From: a virus
DNA: 34,865 nt
Reading direction: 5' to 3' (one strand)
IMG/VR virus record: IMGVR_UViG_3300028388_001230
Coordinates: 1-34,865 of that record
Shown here piece by piece: positions 1 to 6,133 of the stretch. Under the pieces are notes generated by a model. That model searched no databases and was not told where the DNA came from. It worked only from the letters and a program-made list of their open reading frames with translations. Made by a program: the position numbers and the translations under genes. The stretch's first letter is position 1; each line of letters opens with the position of its first letter.

Positions 1-99
1 AGTAAAGGCCTTGCCTCTCCAGTTGCAAAGATCCTTGTACAGGTTTGTTTTGACTCCCAGAAAATTGCTGTACTCAGTGGAAATGCTCATAGGCTCCTC
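1..99. repeat. Terminal direct repeat, copy 1 (contig closure overlap)
   Basis: Bases 1-99 are identical to 34767-34865. A 99-base exact overlap at both ends is the usual signature of a circular assembly closed by a k-mer overlap. The unique genome is then 34,766 bp. The repeat lies inside a coding gene that reads through the join without interruption, which argues against a true short terminal repeat. It does not distinguish a circular map from a circularly permuted, headful-packaged virion DNA. Confidence 0.95.
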
Positions 100-282
100 C
101 CCATTCTCCTCTTTAAACACCCGGAGCTCATTGGGTAGTTCAAAGGTAAAGCGCACCGTATCCCGGAGCTCGTTGAAATTGTTTAAAATAGTTCCCAGGT
201 GCATAAACTTAAAGCACCTGGCTACATGGGTCCCCTCAGGGATTAGTTCCCGTTCCTTAGCTGTTTTTGTTACTGTAGGCAT
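1..282 (-). CDS. Single-stranded-DNA-binding-like replication protein, N-terminal part (continues at 34766)
   Basis: This is the first 94 codons of a 216-aa protein whose remainder lies at 34398-34766. The ATG at 280-282 follows an AT-rich leader. The start MPTVTKTAKERELIPEGTHV, then a cysteine/phenylalanine-rich strand and a predicted beta-rich body, resembles a family common in phage replication modules. That family has an OB-fold/SSB-like character and often sits beside initiators and recombination genes. I recognise the family by its pattern rather than by a catalytic motif, so the DNA-binding role is inferred from family resemblance and position. It lies between a small basic protein (309-533) and the gene ending at 33863, in the replication half of the early operon. 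Confidence 0.8.
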   Translation of the reverse strand, partial: MPTVTKTAKERELIPEGTHVARCFKFMHLGTILNNFNELRDTVRFTFELPNELRVFKEENGEEPMSISTEYSNFLGVKTNLYKDLCNWRGKAFT

Positions 283-308
283 GATGTTGATAAATTAAAT
301 AAATAATA

Positions 309-533
309 TTACTCATCCAGGTCTCTCTCCTGGGTCTCTAAGTGTTGGATCCCATCATAGATGGCCTCCAGGATCTTATCCTTGATAAAGATATCATTCC
401 TGTTGGATCTACTTCGGTCTCTGTTTACCAGCTCAGATAGCCTCATATGGAGGCTCCTGGGCAGTTCTATCTGGCGCTTGACCCCTGGGGTCTGCTCCAG
501 ATCGTTTTTCATTTCTCTGATTACTTGTTTCAT
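309..533 (-). CDS. Small basic protein, possible ribbon-helix-helix DNA-binding protein
   Basis: A 74-aa charged protein. After about 20 residues a strand-like segment (RQIELPRSLHMRLSEL) is followed by two predicted helices, an order compatible with the Arc/MetJ ribbon-helix-helix fold. No enzyme motif is present. The ATG at 533 lies about 19 nt after a TATATTTG promoter element (552-559), which makes it the first gene of a promoter-proximal pair with the SSB-like gene that follows after 26 nt. A first-gene RHH protein would be a natural autoregulator of this promoter, but that is inference. It could also be a structural accessory of replication. Confidence 0.65.
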   Translation of the reverse strand: MKQVIREMKNDLEQTPGVKRQIELPRSLHMRLSELVNRDRSRSNRNDIFIKDKILEAIYDGIQHLETQERDLDE

Positions 534-551
534 AGGTTGCTTGTGTTGTTA

Positions 552-583
552 CAAATATACTACTTTTTTGGTTCCATATTAAA
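552..583 (-). promoter_or_regulatory. Candidate Bacteroidota-type promoter before gene 309-533
   Basis: On the minus strand TATATTTG (552-559) matches the Bacteroidota -7 consensus TAnnTTTG at every defined base. A TTTA box at 580-583, 20 nt upstream, matches the -33 TTTG in three of four positions. The element overlaps the end of the preceding gene (stop at 560-562). It would give a short leader before the ATG at 533 and would boost the SSB-like and replication genes downstream. Confidence 0.55.
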
Positions 584-1537
584 TAGCTTGTAGATCTCCG
601 GATCCTTTACCCTGGTCCACTTGGGATCCTTAGCTATAAACTGACCCTGCTCATCTGTGTGCCAGGTATAGGTGATCATATCCAGGAGATCCCAGCGCTC
701 CGGGTAGTTCTCATAAAACAGAGCCACCCCAGGCCTAAGGTTTTCAGCATTGGCCTGCATCAGTCCACTGGCCAGCTGCTCTGTGGCATTGGTTACACTG
801 GTCCCGGACTTATTGATAAACAAGATATGATAGATCTCTCCCACTTTCTTGATAACTACCTCACACTCTGAGGGCCACAGGCCAAAGCCTTTATATTGGA
901 TCTTCCCCTGGTAGCTCTCATGCTTAGCATGGGATCCCTTGCCTGCACATACCGGCCCCATGCCGGCCCGGATGCTCTCCGGGTCCGACAAAGGCCGGCC
1001 ACACACAGAACAATTTATAGGGACCAGCTTGTCCTCCCTGGGCTGCTCCCCTGTAGGATCCAGGGCATCTCCCAGGGCCCCGAAGATATCCAGCTGTGCT
1101 GGGGCTGTTTTAGGCCCTCTAGTGGCCTTTGATGTTTTCTGGATAGATCCTGCCAGTGGCATAGGGATAGGCTCCTGGTGGCTCTCTGGTGGCCCCTGGG
1201 CTATATCCTCCATGATTCCCAGGGTCTCTCTGTATTTCTCATTGAGGATCCAGCTGTAGGAATTATGACCATACTCTCCTACCTGCTTTTTGTGATCAGT
1301 CTTGGTAAGGATATGGGCCTTAGTCAGGTTGCTGATAGCCCTCCTGATTGAGGTAATAGGAGGCCTGCCTGGCATTGGGAAGGCCAGGGCTCGGACCTCC
1401 CAGGGTGTGTATAACTCCCCAGGGTTGGCCTCAAAAAAGCAGGCTATTACATTCTCTTGGGTTAGGGCTTTTTTCTGGAGATCTTCCAGATCTTTGCCGC
1501 TCTCGTTGGTTGTGTTGTAGAATCCTTGTGTTTTCAT
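560..1537 (-). CDS. Winged-helix/zinc-finger protein of the early operon, function unknown
   Basis: A 325-aa protein if the ATG at 1537 is used. This start has the CA-rich leader and the MKTQ opening shared by the phage's other early genes, so I prefer it to the ATG 12 codons upstream. The first ~110 residues look like a winged helix-turn-helix (TPWEVRALAF followed by TSIRRAISNLTKAHIL), as used in DNA-binding modules. A Pro/Gln-rich linker follows. A zinc-binding knuckle (CSVCGRPLSDPESIRAGMGP then VC) has the C-x2-C...C spacing seen in small phage and UvrA-like zinc modules. The C-terminal ~110 residues are unassigned. It may be a DNA-binding accessory of replication or transcription; no catalytic site is visible. 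Confidence 0.75.
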   Translation of the reverse strand: MKTQGFYNTTNESGKDLEDLQKKALTQENVIACFFEANPGELYTPWEVRALAFPMPGRPPITSIRRAISNLTKAHILTKTDHKKQVGEYGHNSYSWILNEKYRETLGIMEDIAQGPPESHQEPIPMPLAGSIQKTSKATRGPKTAPAQLDIFGALGDALDPTGEQPREDKLVPINCSVCGRPLSDPESIRAGMGPVCAGKGSHAKHESYQGKIQYKGFGLWPSECEVVIKKVGEIYHILFINKSGTSVTNATEQLASGLMQANAENLRPGVALFYENYPERWDLLDMITYTWHTDEQGQFIAKDPKWTRVKDPEIYKLFNMEPKK

Positions 1538-1553
1538 TGTGTATGTATTTAGG

Positions 1554-2306
1554 TTATACTTCAAGTTCATCATATGTCAGGGCCATATTGGCCTGATAAA
1601 AGGCTTTAGCAAAGCCTAAAGGTGTCATACTCCGGAGCTCCTTGGTGCGCTCTGAAGATCCTCCCAGCTTCTGGGTCCAGGATCCCTGGGGCGCACAGCG
1701 TACCGGTTCAATGGGATCCTTTTCTGGCATCTCAAAATTTCCCCATAGGCCGGTTTTTTTGGTGTATGCGTTCAGCTTCATTACCATCTCTATCTCCTCC
1801 CAGGTTACTCCCTTGCCATCTTTGCGCCTGATCCTATCCAGCTCATTGTGCTCTGAGTTGGTCAGCCCCAGGTAACCGGCATAATCACATGGATCAAAGT
1901 ATCTAGGAGACCCCAGCCATGGCCTAAGTTTACTGATACGGCCCACCGGGTTCTCAATGCAGTAAAAAAATGTATCTCCCATCTCTTCCAGGTAGTCCGG
2001 GCAGGTAGGCTCAAAAGCATCCACCAGGCAGGCTACCTGGTCCACCAGCTGCAGGGACAGGTTGGTCCTGCCATCCTGGTCCTTGGTTTTCCAGTATTGG
2101 GCTCCACTGACAGCAAAGTCAGTACAGGGAGGAGCTGCCAGGATCCCATCCACATCCTCCAGGAGCTCCAGGGTGGTCTCCATATCTTTGAAGATATTAA
2201 TATCATGGCCTGCTTTTACATCCCAGGTCCAGACCTGCCAGCCTGCATCCATGTAGGGGCTGGCCCAGGTTCCTGAATAGTCGAATAATGATAATAGCGT
2301 TTTCAT
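1554..2306 (-). CDS. C5-cytosine-specific DNA methyltransferase (Dcm-like, solitary)
   Basis: A 250-aa protein that would transfer a methyl group from SAM to carbon 5 of cytosine in DNA. Motif I is the opening LLSLFDYSGTWASPYMDAGW. The catalytic motif IV is APPCTDFAVSG with Cys61. Motif VI appears as ENP at residues 118-120, where ENV is usual. The protein is shorter than the ~330-470 aa of typical Dcm/HhaI-type enzymes, so the target-recognition domain is small and the specificity cannot be read. No restriction endonuclease is adjacent, so this is probably a solitary protective enzyme. Its ATG overlaps the stop of the 50-aa gene upstream by one base (TAATG). Confidence 0.85.
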   Translation of the reverse strand: MKTLLSLFDYSGTWASPYMDAGWQVWTWDVKAGHDINIFKDMETTLELLEDVDGILAAPPCTDFAVSGAQYWKTKDQDGRTNLSLQLVDQVACLVDAFEPTCPDYLEEMGDTFFYCIENPVGRISKLRPWLGSPRYFDPCDYAGYLGLTNSEHNELDRIRRKDGKGVTWEEIEMVMKLNAYTKKTGLWGNFEMPEKDPIEPVRCAPQGSWTQKLGGSSERTKELRSMTPLGFAKAFYQANMALTYDELEV

Positions 2307-2458
2307 TACTGATAGACTTTAGTTATTTTCTGTACTTGATCAATAGCCTCAAAGCAGCGGAAATAATCCTCCTCTGCCAGATCTCCGTCCTCTTCCAGCA
2401 TCTCCAGGATCTCCTGGGCTTTTCTGAGGGTCTCTTTTAGTTCGTTTTTTAGTGTCAT
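2306..2458 (-). CDS. Small acidic helical protein (50 aa) coupled to the methyltransferase
   Basis: A short open frame starting at ATG 2456-2458 and ending TAA at 2306-2308, with its stop overlapping the methyltransferase ATG by one base. The product begins MTLKNELKETLRKAQEILEM and continues very acidic with a single Cys. It is predicted to be entirely helical. The tight overlap, the A-rich leader shared with neighbouring early genes and phage-like codon use support a real gene. Function unknown; an accessory of the methyltransferase is possible but unsupported. Confidence 0.7.
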   Translation of the reverse strand: MTLKNELKETLRKAQEILEMLEEDGDLAEEDYFRCFEAIDQVQKITKVYQ

Positions 2459-2478
2459 TGTGTTGTATGTTATAGTGA

Positions 2479-2961
2479 TTAAATAGGTCCATTACTTTCT
2501 CCAAAGGCTCCAGCTGGCACCTCCCAGGTGTCCTGGATCATAGGCTCATCAAATACCATGGCCTTGGCTTTCTCTACCAGGTCCTGGTTGCTGCAGTTAT
2601 CATAAGGCATACCCAGAGCTGCCTGCTGGTTTACAGTGTTCTGCCTGTGGATGGTCTTACCAAAGTCCTGCTCATAGTCTGCTATCTTATCAAAGCCAGC
2701 CCGGTCTATCTTCTTAATACTGGCCCACTGGTGGATAGATCCAAAAATACACTTCATACAGGACAGCCTTCCCCATCCCAGCCTATAAGCAGGGTGTGGG
2801 TTTATCTTATGTTTGCGGATCACTGTCCAGACCTGGTGCTCTTCCCAGTCGTGCACTGGTCTCCATTGGATGGTGGTCCTGGTCTTAGTGGTGGTCTTAT
2901 GTACTTGGATGGTCTTATACTTAGCCCTGGCTGGGCTCTCCTCTGCCCTCTCTCCGGACAC
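2479..2961 (-). pseudogene. C-terminal half of the frameshifted PAPS-reductase-family protein
   Basis: This reading frame continues the family domain begun at 3479 but in the -1 frame. It carries the rest of the Rossmann-like core (RILVVSGERAEESPARAKYK, whose first residues lie upstream of any start), the HDWEEHQVWTVIRKHKI helix and a CMKC cysteine pair before FGS. The only in-frame initiator is a GTG at 2959-2961, which would begin inside a conserved beta strand, so independent translation to a folded protein looks unlikely. It is more likely the downstream fragment of one broken gene, about 333 aa when joined. Confidence 0.75.
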
Positions 2962-2981
2962 TACCAGGATCCTCTTACCTC

Positions 2982-3479
2982 TCAGGCGCTCCTGTTAGAT
3001 ATGACAGACACGCAGGCCTCAATTTTCAGGTAGCTGCTGCACCATCTTGTCCGGAGATCTGCAGAGACCTGTGGAAACATTTGCCTGGTATTCTTGGGAC
3101 CATTGCCTCCGGAGATCCCACACTCTATCAGGTTGTCCTCTCCATTGACTGGGTATTCAAAGCGCACCGGAGCGGTGGCCTGGTTATTTCTTAACATCTC
3201 CCTCTCAAATCCTCCCTCTCTCCAGGAGTAGTAAATAGGTAGATTAAAATGCTCAGCCACTTTCCTGCAGTAGTCCTCAGTGATGGGCCAGTCCATCAGG
3301 GTGGATCCCTCTCTGCCATCTACCAGGTGGTGCCATAGCTCCAGCTTCTCCCTGGGGCAGCCATCATCCAGCATGAAGAGCAGGCAGGCCAGGCTATCCT
3401 TACCTCCAGAAAAGGCTAATACTATTCTATCATAGTCGCTGTAATTGATTCGCTCCGGTGTGTGTGCCTCTGTTTTCAT
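2982..3479 (-). pseudogene. N-terminal half of PAPS reductase / adenylyl-PPi-loop family protein (frameshifted)
   Basis: The 165-aa fragment carries the PP-loop SGGKDS at residues 24-29, which grips the pyrophosphate of an ATP or PAPS-like substrate in phosphoadenylylsulfate reductases and related sulfur or nucleotide-activating enzymes. It also has the RTRWCSSYLKI segment typical of this superfamily. The frame stops at TGA 2982-2984 in ...SNRSA. One extra base just upstream (AACCAGGAG in place of AACAGGAG) would restore SNQERLRGKRILVVSGERAE and join it to 2479-2961. The ATG at 3479 has the CA-rich leader used by neighbours. Phage members of this family are often of uncertain substrate, so actual PAPS reduction is not assured. 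Confidence 0.8.
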
Positions 3480-3506
3480 TGTGTGTGTTTGTAGATTTAA
3501 GCGGAA

Positions 3507-3540
3507 GGGATCCGAAGATCCCCGGCTGGCATGCTCAGCC
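3507..3540 (-). other. Two stable hairpins in the leader of the PAPS-reductase-like gene
   Basis: In the 76-base gap between the gene ending at 3556 and the ATG at 3479 the minus-strand RNA can form two adjacent hairpins. The first is GGCTG/CAGCC with a 7-nt loop (3524-3540). The second is GGGATC/GATCCC closed by a UUCG tetraloop with the stabilising C-G closing pair (3507-3522). No U-run follows, so this is not an ordinary intrinsic terminator. It could protect or segment the polycistronic mRNA. Confidence 0.5.
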
Positions 3541-3555
3541 CTTTGTCCCTGGCAC

Positions 3556-3930
3556 CTACTTACTGCTCCCTAAAACTATTACCAGGACCCTATGCTCCTG
3601 ATCTGCATTGAGGGCATTTTCCAGATGACTCTCCAGCATATCAGCATAGGCAGGGTTGTCTGTACATCCATGTACCATCATTACAAATTGATCCTCTCTA
3701 GTGCTGACACCTATATAACCGTGCCAGGAGCTATACAGGCTATCTTTTGTAAGTGCATTAAAAATTATCCTCTCCTCTTTTTTGTTTACTGCAAATACCA
3801 GCCTTAGTCCAAAGTCCCTGGTAGCCCAGCGGATCTCTTTTTTAAGGTTAGCCTGTTCCATAAGTAGAGTTTCAAATGTTACTTTCTCTGTGTAACTCTC
3901 TGATTCTGTGTGTGTTGCTTGTGTTTTCAT
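3556..3930 (-). CDS. Hypothetical protein, first gene of the early operon
   Basis: A 124-aa soluble protein starting at ATG 3928-3930 with an AT-rich leader directly downstream of the candidate early promoter at 3965-3996. It has a helical N-terminal half (ETLLMEQANLKKEIRWATRD) and a beta-rich second half (LRLVFAVNKKEERIIFNAL, ...HGYIGVSTRED...). No catalytic motif or membrane segment is visible. As the first gene after the main early promoter it is a good candidate for a host-takeover or anti-defence protein, but nothing in the sequence shows that. Not recognised. Confidence 0.7.
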   Translation of the reverse strand: MKTQATHTESESYTEKVTFETLLMEQANLKKEIRWATRDFGLRLVFAVNKKEERIIFNALTKDSLYSSWHGYIGVSTREDQFVMMVHGCTDNPAYADMLESHLENALNADQEHRVLVIVLGSSK

Positions 3931-3964
3931 GATGTTTTTATGTGTTTGATTATATTTGTTGATA

Positions 3965-3996
3965 CAAACATAACCTTTATATCAATACAAAGCAAG
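3965..3996 (-). promoter_or_regulatory. Candidate Bacteroidota-type early promoter
   Basis: On the minus strand TATGTTTG (3965-3972) fits the TAnnTTTG -7 element exactly. CTTG at 3993-3996, 20 nt upstream, is a three-of-four match to the -33 TTTG. A full TTTG also occurs at a tighter spacing (3988-3991). The surroundings are markedly AT-rich. It sits alone between the late terminator and the first early gene, exactly where an early promoter is expected. Confidence 0.6.
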
Positions 3997-4068
3997 TATT
4001 TGGCTATATGTTTTATAACATGCTCATAACTATCTGTGTATCAGTCAAAAGCATTATCTCCCTATGGT

Positions 4069-4084
4069 TGGTATGAACATACCA
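4069..4084. promoter_or_regulatory. 16-bp palindrome, candidate operator
   Basis: TGGTATG-AA-CATACCA is a perfect 7-bp inverted repeat around AA. It lies in the only long gene-free stretch (3931-4238), about 75 bp upstream of the early promoter's -33 box and 84 bp from the late terminator. No gene or terminator explains it. A dimeric regulator, for example the phage HTH protein at 28121-28828, could bind here; this is inference. The remaining bases of the stretch show no ORF I can support. Confidence 0.4.
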
Positions 4085-4150
4085 GGAAGGGGGCAAAGTC
4101 TCTTATTCGGGCTCTTTGGGGCCTTAGATTCAATATGCAACATTTGTTAC

Positions 4151-4185
4151 AAAAAAAAGGGCCAGACTAATTAAAGCCTGACCCT
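4151..4185 (-). terminator. Rho-independent terminator of the late operon
   Basis: The minus-strand RNA forms a 10-bp stem (AGGGTCAGGC pairing with GTCTGGCCCT, two G-U pairs) with an 8-nt loop, followed by eight U. It lies about 55 bases after the last late gene (4239-4457) and before the early promoter, closing the structural-lysis transcript. Its descending arm and U-run nearly repeat those of the terminator at 28039-28073. Confidence 0.9.
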
Positions 4186-4238
4186 GGGCGTTAGTTCTAT
4201 CAGTTCACCACGGGCAGCAAGCGAAAGGATAGAGTTTA

Positions 4239-4457
4239 TTAGCCCTTACTTTTCCGGGATCCAAAGATCCTCCTCTTTTGTTTTTCTGGTTTCATGTTGA
4301 CCGTATGCTTTAAAATATCTGTATCCATCCTGTTACCCCTTCCACGGATTTTCATCTTGCCTATCCGGATCTCGTCACCTATTCCCACCCGTTCCCAGAT
4401 CAGGGCACCTACAAACATTCCTATAGTAAAGGCCACTATAAACCAGTGCCAGCTCAC
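4239..4457 (-). CDS. Small membrane protein with basic tail, last late gene
   Basis: A 72-aa protein starting with GTG at 4455-4457, whose first base overlaps the previous stop (TAGTG). One hydrophobic segment (residues ~4-20, WHWFIVAFTIGMFVGALIW) is followed by a strongly basic tail rich in Lys/Arg. The shape, one N-terminal membrane span and a cationic cytoplasmic tail, is seen in small lysis-cassette proteins. It could be a holin partner, antiholin or spanin-like component. No lipobox is present. It is the last gene before the terminator. Confidence 0.65.
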   Translation of the reverse strand: MSWHWFIVAFTIGMFVGALIWERVGIGDEIRIGKMKIRGRGNRMDTDILKHTVNMKPEKQKRRIFGSRKSKG

Positions 4458-4795
4458 TACCTGGAGGCTTTAACGGTTTGCACCAGGTTATCCAGGGCCA
4501 GCAGGAGATCTATGGCAGCCTCGGCCACAGCCTCCACCTTATCATTCTCCAGGTCCAGCTCATCAGCTATATAATCAGCCAGCTCCTGCTTCTCATCTGC
4601 TGTCAGATCCTGAAACTCTGCCTTTATCTCTGCTGCATTTATAGCGGCCTCAAACACATCCGGAGCAGTGGACACAGCCAGGCTGATCCCTTCAGTCCAG
4701 GACAGCCTGCCATCGGCCAGCTTGTCCTCTAGCTTGTCAGCAAAGGCTATTGCGTCCTTTGTGACTTCCTTAATTTTCTCAATTCCTAAACTCAT
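4457..4795 (-). CDS. Acidic helical protein of the lysis region, hypothetical
   Basis: A 112-aa protein if it starts at MSLGIEKIKEVTKD (ATG 4793-4795). The ATG 12 codons further upstream lies inside a structured, GC-rich intergenic element and is less likely. The sequence is almost all alpha-helical and strongly acidic, with runs such as EIKAEFQDLTADEKQELADY and alternating Ala/Leu/Asp. It has no membrane span or catalytic motif. Similar small acidic helical proteins sit next to holins in several Bacteroidota phages. It lies 91 nt downstream of the holin gene with a possible terminator in between. Confidence 0.7.
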   Translation of the reverse strand: MSLGIEKIKEVTKDAIAFADKLEDKLADGRLSWTEGISLAVSTAPDVFEAAINAAEIKAEFQDLTADEKQELADYIADELDLENDKVEAVAEAAIDLLLALDNLVQTVKASR

Positions 4796-4819
4796 AATGT
4801 TGCTATTTAAGTGAATACT

Positions 4820-4853
4820 AAAAAAGGGCACCGGGCCCCAGGGGATCCCTGCC
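4820..4853 (-). terminator. Possible intrinsic terminator or attenuator after the holin gene
   Basis: Minus-strand RNA from 4853 down can fold GGCA with TGCC and the adjoining GGG with CCC (a GG bulge between them), enclosing a CCCC/GGGG inner pair, and is followed by C and six U. The fold is imperfect, so it may only attenuate. It would lower expression of the two small genes downstream of the holin. Confidence 0.4.
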
Positions 4854-4886
4854 AGGAGGATGGGCCAAACAGGGGCCCCTGAATCC

Positions 4887-5285
4887 TCAGTGCTTTATCT
4901 TTGATATTAATCTATCTCTCTGTTTTTTCATTGGTCCCTTTTCCTTGCCGGTCTTTAAGATGGTGCCTATCAGTGCATCAATCCCCAGGCCAGAGGTAAA
5001 GGCTAATTTTCCGTTAAGCTCCACCCCATAAAGGTCCTGATAGAATACCACACTGGCTCCTATAAAGATGGCCACAGCCAGGCCCCGGATCACATTATCC
5101 CGGATCATAAACCAAAAGTTAAACCTGGTAGGAGTATCACTGTTGCTCTTGGTGGAGTGTCTTACATCCAGGGCAAAAAATACCAGGGCCCCTCCAGCCA
5201 TCAGTAGAAAGTATGCTACGAACTGACTCAGCGTCATACCGTTGAGCAGGATCCCTGTAACCTCTTCCCAGTGTATCTCTTCCAT
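4887..5285 (-). CDS. Holin
   Basis: A 132-aa integral membrane protein next to the endolysin. Hydrophobic segments lie at about residues 18-40 (LSQFVAYFLLMAGGALVFFA), 66-88 (GLAVAIFIGASVVFYQDLY) and, more weakly, 95-112. The C-terminus is very basic (KEKGPMKKQRDRLISKIKH), as in most holins. It would permeabilise the inner membrane to release the muramidase. The ATG at 5285 is 3 nt after the endolysin stop. No residue motif defines the family, so the call rests on topology, size and position. Confidence 0.8.
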   Translation of the reverse strand: MEEIHWEEVTGILLNGMTLSQFVAYFLLMAGGALVFFALDVRHSTKSNSDTPTRFNFWFMIRDNVIRGLAVAIFIGASVVFYQDLYGVELNGKLAFTSGLGIDALIGTILKTGKEKGPMKKQRDRLISKIKH

Positions 5286-5288
5286 TGT

Positions 5289-5762
5289 TTAGATCTTTGT
5301 AGTGATCACTCTCATGATCCAGCCTACCAGGAATACCTGCAGCTGGGGCTTTCTCTTGACCAGGCCCACATAATACTCCACCCGTTTCCGGACAAAGCGC
5401 TCCTCAAAGTCCTGGGATCTATTAATAGCTGCAGCTGTAACCGGCCCCAGGATCCCATCCCGTTGGACCCGGACCACAGCCTGGGCCATCTTAATAGACC
5501 TCTTGGTCCCTGCATTGACTCCCATATCAAATACCTGGAGGGCACGCTGAGGCCTGAGGATCCTATCCAGGCCTGCCTTTTTCCAGTAGTCTCTATAGTA
5601 GATCTTCTCGGCCTCGGCCCTGGTCAGCTTCTTAATATCCAGATCCGGATAGAAGCGCTTAGCTATTCCAAAATTAGTCTCTCCACCTGGATCATCCGGG
5701 TGGTTTACATACCCACCCTCATGCTTCAGGACTACCTCTACACATTTAGCAAAGTTGTTCAT
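5289..5762 (-). CDS. Endolysin, GH108-type N-acetylmuramidase
   Basis: A 157-aa peptidoglycan hydrolase that would cut the MurNAc-GlcNAc bond. The GH108 signature is clear: KHEGGYVNHPDDPGGETNFG at residues 13-32, with the catalytic Glu15 in EGGY. The C-terminal part (RVQRDGILGPVTAAAINR) matches the peptidoglycan-binding segment that usually follows in this family. Length is near the family norm. There is no signal peptide, so it needs the holin. It lies 3 nt from the genes on either side, between a membrane-anchored coiled-coil protein and the holin. Confidence 0.95.
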   Translation of the reverse strand: MNNFAKCVEVVLKHEGGYVNHPDDPGGETNFGIAKRFYPDLDIKKLTRAEAEKIYYRDYWKKAGLDRILRPQRALQVFDMGVNAGTKRSIKMAQAVVRVQRDGILGPVTAAAINRSQDFEERFVRKRVEYYVGLVKRKPQLQVFLVGWIMRVITTKI

Positions 5763-5764
5763 GG

Positions 5765-6133
5765 TTACTCTGTTTTATTTGCCTCCAGCAGGGCCTTTGC
5801 TCCCCTGGATCCGGAGGTATAAACTTGTTGTATAAACTCATCCAGGCGGCTATTGTGATCTCTGAGCTCTCGCCTTACCTCCACTATGTCGCTGTCGTTC
5901 TCTGTTATAGCCTGATGCAGCAGATCACTCTGGACCCGGAGCTCATTCAAATATAACAGTAGAATATCCTGGCTTACATAATCATCCTCAATAGCCTCAA
6001 TATGCTGCCTGAGGTTTTGTAGCTTAAAGTGATCATTGACAGCATTGCCAGCGGTTCCCAATAAGAAAGGGGTCAGGATGGCTATCAGGGTAATCTTTAA
6101 CTGCCTTATAAATTTACTTTCCTCTTGGCTCAT
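5765..6133 (-). CDS. Membrane-anchored coiled-coil protein of the lysis cassette (inner-membrane spanin candidate)
   Basis: A 122-aa protein with one N-terminal hydrophobic span (residues ~10-30, LKITLIAILTPFLLGTAG) and then a long charged helical region with coiled-coil character to the C-terminus. One N-terminal span plus periplasmic coiled coil is the layout of inner-membrane spanins, and the gene is directly upstream of the endolysin. No matching outer-membrane lipoprotein is visible nearby, so the spanin call is tentative. It could instead be a small structural or tail-tip membrane protein. Its ATG overlaps the stop of the tailspike gene (ATGA). Confidence 0.65.
   Translation of the reverse strand: MSQEESKFIRQLKITLIAILTPFLLGTAGNAVNDHFKLQNLRQHIEAIEDDYVSQDILLLYLNELRVQSDLLHQAITENDSDIVEVRRELRDHNSRLDEFIQQVYTSGSRGAKALLEANKTE

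Noticed and set aside
1-99. True direct terminal repeat of the virion DNA
   Set aside because: The length of exactly 99 bases and its position inside an intact gene fit a k-mer assembly overlap better than biological ends. Read coverage doubling over 1-99 would be needed to argue otherwise.
2982-3010. Programmed frameshift in the PAPS-reductase-like gene
   Set aside because: No slippery run and no stable downstream structure fits it. The sequence AACAGGAGC explains itself as one lost base, so a mutation or error is more likely.
5271-5822. 183-codon open frame on the plus strand across the endolysin gene
   Set aside because: It is the antisense of the clearly conserved GH108 endolysin. It has no leader or known domain and results from the low stop-codon frequency of GC-rich antisense frames.
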